Assembly: GCA_963576735.1 (NCBI GenBank)
Contig: OY755196.1
Location: forward strand, 7,669,912-7,733,911
Direction of reading: 5' to 3'
Length of the DNA stretch: 64,000 bases
DNA from: Bedellia somnulentella
Lineage: Eukaryota; Arthropoda; Insecta; Lepidoptera; Bedelliidae
Below the pieces are notes generated by a model. That model was not told where the DNA came from and did not search any database. It saw only the letters and a list, made by a program, of their open reading frames with translations. Each line of letters opens with the position of its first letter. Positions within the stretch are counted from its first letter, which is position 1. A program made the position numbers and the translations under genes. Below are positions 62,389 through 64,000 of the stretch, piece after piece.

Positions 62389-62479
62389 AAGTTCCATGAT
62401 AAGCTTGTTTTTGAAGTTATTCATCATTTTTTATAATAAACATAGATATTCATGCTCACACAAGTAGATCGCATAGGGA

Positions 62480-62625
62480 TAGACTGAGAGTATGGATAAA
62501 AATTTTGAACGGTCCTGGAAAACCTCTCTATTTTTATTTATTCACACATCTACTGACATTACAATCCACATTGGCCTCTCTATATCTCTATTACCAGTCA
62601 ATTGATAATATTCTGTCCATTTAAC
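62480..62625 (-). repeat. Degenerate RTE-1 3' fragment
   Basis: Scattered similarity to the RTE-1 3' end: ATAGGGATAGACTGAGAGTA, CTGGAAAACCTCTCTA and CACATTGGCCTCTCTAT. Positions 62626-62882 are unassigned. Confidence 0.5.
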
Positions 62626-62882
62626 AATTTCAAAACGCTCTTGAAAAGATTTTTCATATTATGTTAATTATATTCAATACTAGTTTAGTCGCGATAATTC
62701 ATTTGCGTGACAAAAGACCAACTTGTAATCAATCTTACTTTGATTTAAACAAATAGTTTTATGTATGTACAAAGAAAGATATGTTATCTTTTCCTGGGAT
62801 TTAAAGTATCGTGTTTAGGATCTTCAGTTAACTACATAATTACAAGAAATTTGCAGTTCCGAATTGATTGTTTTACAAACAT

Positions 62883-63132
62883 TTAATCATACATACTTAC
62901 ACTCACGGCTGTAAATCCCTTAAAGGGGTAGCCAGAGCTAAGGAATTAAAAATTCCTCAGCCACTTTTGGAAGTTGCGTGGGGAAAAGTTGGAAAAATAA
63001 AGGTTGTTGGTGATGGGTCTCCAACCGCATCGCCCAAAAACCCCTTAAAAAGCCCCAATATCGTTAATCGCCTCTTACGTCCACTCACCGGAAGAAATGG
63101 GGTAGTGTTATTCTAAGCCGACACTACATAGC
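62883..63132 (-). repeat. SINE-A, full length
   Basis: Complete from ACTCACGGCTGTAAATCCC to GCCGACACTACATAGC. Confidence 0.9.
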
Positions 63133-63271
63133 TTTAAACATCTAAAAAATTACAGAGAAGAGTTTTTATTTATATATACAATAATTTGGTCGTAATCGCA
63201 AATGATGGTTACAATTTTCTTTGTGTGCATATTTCGCACCTTACATTTGTATTCTTCTGAGCTTACAATAT

Positions 63272-63494
63272 ACATATATATTCTCTCGGCCATGAATCTC
63301 AAAAAGGGGTCCCAAAAACCAGAGATGAAGAGCTAGAAAATCCTCTGTCACATTTGGAAGTTGATAGGGGACAAGATGGCAGAAATAATATAGTATGGGT
63401 CTCCAACCGCATCACCCAAAACCACTTAAAGCAGCCCAATACCCTCAGTCGCCTCTTATGACACGAGTGACATTCCAAGCCGGCAGTATACGGC
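63272..63494 (-). repeat. SINE-A, second subtype
   Basis: Some small indels (GGGGTCCCAAAAACCAGAG). The head is short (GCCGGCAGTATACGGC). Confidence 0.8.
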
Positions 63495-63536
63495 AAACAA
63501 CGAGCTTAAAACTTATTAAATGTTCTTAAATTTAAT

Positions 63537-63655
63537 CAATTCTCCTAGTGAGGACGACGCAAAGTTAACCAAAAACGCCGAATTTATCAACTTCTTTCCA
63601 TATCGATTGGGGCAGTATGAAGTCTGCCGGGACAGCTTGTTTTAAAAATTAATGG
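63537..63655 (+). repeat. Repeat P, copy 2
   Basis: See 56840-56958. Confidence 0.6.
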
Positions 63656-63748
63656 CTACCTAATGGATTCACTTCTTTTGATACCGTTGTTATTTCGGCA
63701 TAGATCTATCAGAATCAAATTCAGACAATGCTATGAAAACAAGTATTA

Positions 63749-64000
63749 TTTCTCTGCCAACTGAGCTACCGTGTCAATTGGCTGCCAGTGCGAAATTCTT
63801 CTATCCTTTATTTTTTTATGTGTCATTTTTACACGTAAAAGAAAAAAAAGGATAGAAGAATTTCGCACTGGCAGCCAATTGACACGGTAGCTCAGTTGGC
63901 AGAGCGTCGGGGCGTTTACCCGAGGTCGCGGGTTCGATCCCCGCCTGTGTCGAAATTTTTCTTTACTTTATTTATTCTTTATTTATTAGTAATAATCCCC
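63749..64000. repeat. Repeat T foldback: inverted leader plus a complete tRNA-like unit
   Basis: The left arm (63749-63815, CTCTGCCAACTGAGCTACCG and leader) is the reverse complement of the right arm (63848-63906), meeting near 63830. The right side continues through the tRNA-like part and T-rich trailer to the window edge. Confidence 0.88.
63881..63952 (+). tRNA. tRNA-like sequence, full cloverleaf (function doubtful)
   Basis: Identical by eye to the one at 49822-49893: TCGGG/CCCGA anticodon stem, loop GCGTTTA with C at position 33. It faces an inverted partial copy. Confidence 0.55.

Overview
The window looks like a piece of a repeat-saturated insect genome, most likely Lepidoptera. The grounds are an AT-rich background, several tRNA-derived SINE families, mariner, BEL/Pao and RTE-type elements, and a Helitron carrying a (GTCT)n microsatellite of the type described in moths and butterflies. 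I see no rRNA, no CRISPR, no operon-like layout and no convincing single-copy host gene. Nearly every protein-like stretch belongs to a transposable element.

Names used here: SINE-A is a ~240 bp repeat whose 3' end matches the RTE LINE tail. SINE-B is a ~370 bp tRNA-derived SINE with a TTATG-rich tail. SINE-C and SINE-D are two other tRNA-derived SINEs. RTE-1 is an RTE-like LINE. Repeat T is a unit containing a tRNA-like cloverleaf. Hel-1 and Hel-2 are Helitron-like elements.

Layout. 1-6.2 kb: SINEs, and a complete but broken mariner (966-2251) with TA flanks. 6.2-9.5 kb: Hel-2, a 5'-truncated jockey-like LINE, a full SINE-B and a GC-rich poly(A) insertion with a 16 bp target duplication. 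9.5-18 kb: SINE-A copies, one split by a small TIR element (12080-12385), a hAT relic with 8 bp target duplication (14658-15407) and the first RTE-1 copy (15785-17521). 18-28 kb: a 138 bp foldback element, SINEs, a 1.3 kb TIR element (23798-25124) carrying a fragment of an uncharacterised multicopy arthropod protein, and a second TIR element (27144-27841). 28.9-30.3 kb: an inverted and tandem array of the 316 bp repeat T. 31-38 kb: SINE-D, SINE-A, and a deleted mariner containing a 410 bp element with perfect 39 bp TIRs. 38.4-44.6 kb: a structurally complete BEL/Pao LTR retrotransposon with LTRs that read as identical. 44.6-57 kb: SINEs, LINE 3' ends and Hel-2. 57.2-59.8 kb: a mariner cut by the second RTE-1 copy. 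60-62.1 kb: two Hel-1 copies in opposite orientation. 62.1-64 kb: Hel-2, SINE-A and repeat T in foldback form.

How the parts relate: RTE-1 and SINE-A share their 3' terminal sequence and ATGT tail, so RTE-1 is the probable machinery for SINE-A. Several insertions are nested, which gives relative ages. The BEL/Pao element is the youngest large insertion and the only one with an uninterrupted full-length reading frame.
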